This document shows, in pieces, positions 6,550 through 6,734 of a stretch of 6,734 nucleotides of DNA; within the stretch, counting starts at the first letter, position 1; each line of letters begins with the position of its first letter. Origin of the DNA: Verrucomicrobiota bacterium (GTDB taxonomy: Bacteria > Verrucomicrobiota > Verrucomicrobiia > Opitutales > Opitutaceae); assembly GCA_030832235.1 (NCBI GenBank), contig JAURJO010000358.1, positions 1 through 6,734 on the forward strand, given 5' to 3'. Both the position numbers and the translations under genes were made by a program. The notes below the pieces were generated by a model, which was not told the DNA's origin, did no database searches, and saw only the letters and a program-made list of their open reading frames with translations.

Positions 6550-6734
6550 TTAGCGGGGGTGATCCCGCGGCGGCGACTCGGAGGCATCGCGGATGATCAC
6601 CCATAACACGATCAACATCAGCAACGCTCCCAGCGCCCCCACGAGCACGTCGTCGCGTTTGATGCTGCCCACCCAAGCGTCACCGGGCAAACTGGCCAGC
6701 ACGGAGGCCGGGTTCACAGCCGGAAAAGAGCGGA
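6550..6734 (-). CDS. C-terminus of a membrane protein (5'-truncated), unknown function
   Basis: The minus-strand frame is open from the right edge to a TAA (TTA at 6550-6552 on the plus strand), giving 60 residues. After a mixed segment ending in WVGSIKRDD (20-28) comes one strongly hydrophobic stretch, VLVGALGALLMLIVLWVII (29-47), then a short charged, proline-rich tail RDASESPPRDHPR. This looks like a single C-terminal transmembrane helix with a short hydrophilic tail. Third codon positions are mostly G or C, as in the neighbours, which supports real coding. The start and any catalytic or binding domain lie outside the window, so no function can be given. It runs in the same direction as the sialidase-like gene, with a 127-base spacer; they may be separate transcription units. 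Confidence 0.65.
   Translation of the reverse strand, partial: RSFPAVNPASVLASLPGDAWVGSIKRDDVLVGALGALLMLIVLWVIIRDASESPPRDHPR

Noticed and set aside
5387..6553. Plus-strand open frame of 388 codons opposite the sialidase-like gene
   Set aside because: Low-complexity Arg/Ala/Val-rich translation with no motif, entirely antisense to a well-supported secreted protein.
1..6734. CRISPR array, tRNA, rRNA, insertion sequence or prophage signs
   Set aside because: No regularly spaced repeats, cloverleaf, transposase motifs or terminal inverted repeats were seen; the only sizeable repeats are the internal thioredoxin duplication.

Overview
The window is a GC-rich (by eye roughly two thirds G+C) bacterial segment with five coding regions, two of them cut by the window edges. 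High GC, a TonB-dependent receptor with a 'FEVLGSRIRR' plug entry and no SusD partner, and a secreted sialidase-superfamily protein fit a Gram-negative glycan user. My best guess is Verrucomicrobiota, Opitutaceae-like; this is an impression from protein style, not a search result.

Layout. At the left edge (1-545, plus strand) is the C-terminal part of a class I SAM-dependent methyltransferase of the RlmI/RlmK-like type. It converges on a minus-strand block. The two facing stop codons are 14 bases apart and lie in the two arms of one perfect 9-bp inverted repeat (541-564), a candidate shared terminator. The minus-strand block, in transcription order, is: a secreted BNR/Asp-box sialidase-like protein (6421-5324), a TonB-dependent outer-membrane receptor (about 5293-2426) and an exported three-domain thioredoxin/TlpA-like protein (2374-560). 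Gaps of about 30 and 51 bases make one operon likely. Upstream, on the same strand, is the end of a further gene (6734-6550) encoding a C-terminal membrane anchor. It is separated by a 127-base spacer with a weak hairpin and an AT-rich, promoter-like patch.

How the genes may work together. The sialidase-like protein would act on or bind a glycan outside the cytoplasm, and the receptor would take up a product or another ligand across the outer membrane using TonB energy. The thioredoxin-like protein would do redox or protein-folding work in the periplasm. The substrate cannot be read from the sequence.

The most unusual item is the thioredoxin-like protein. Its first and third domains are about 70% identical by hand count and align without gaps at exactly 402 residues' spacing, each with an intact WCGPC. 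The diverged middle domain has both active-site cysteines replaced by glycine (GGPG) but keeps the cis-proline position. No CRISPR array, tRNA, rRNA or insertion sequence was seen.
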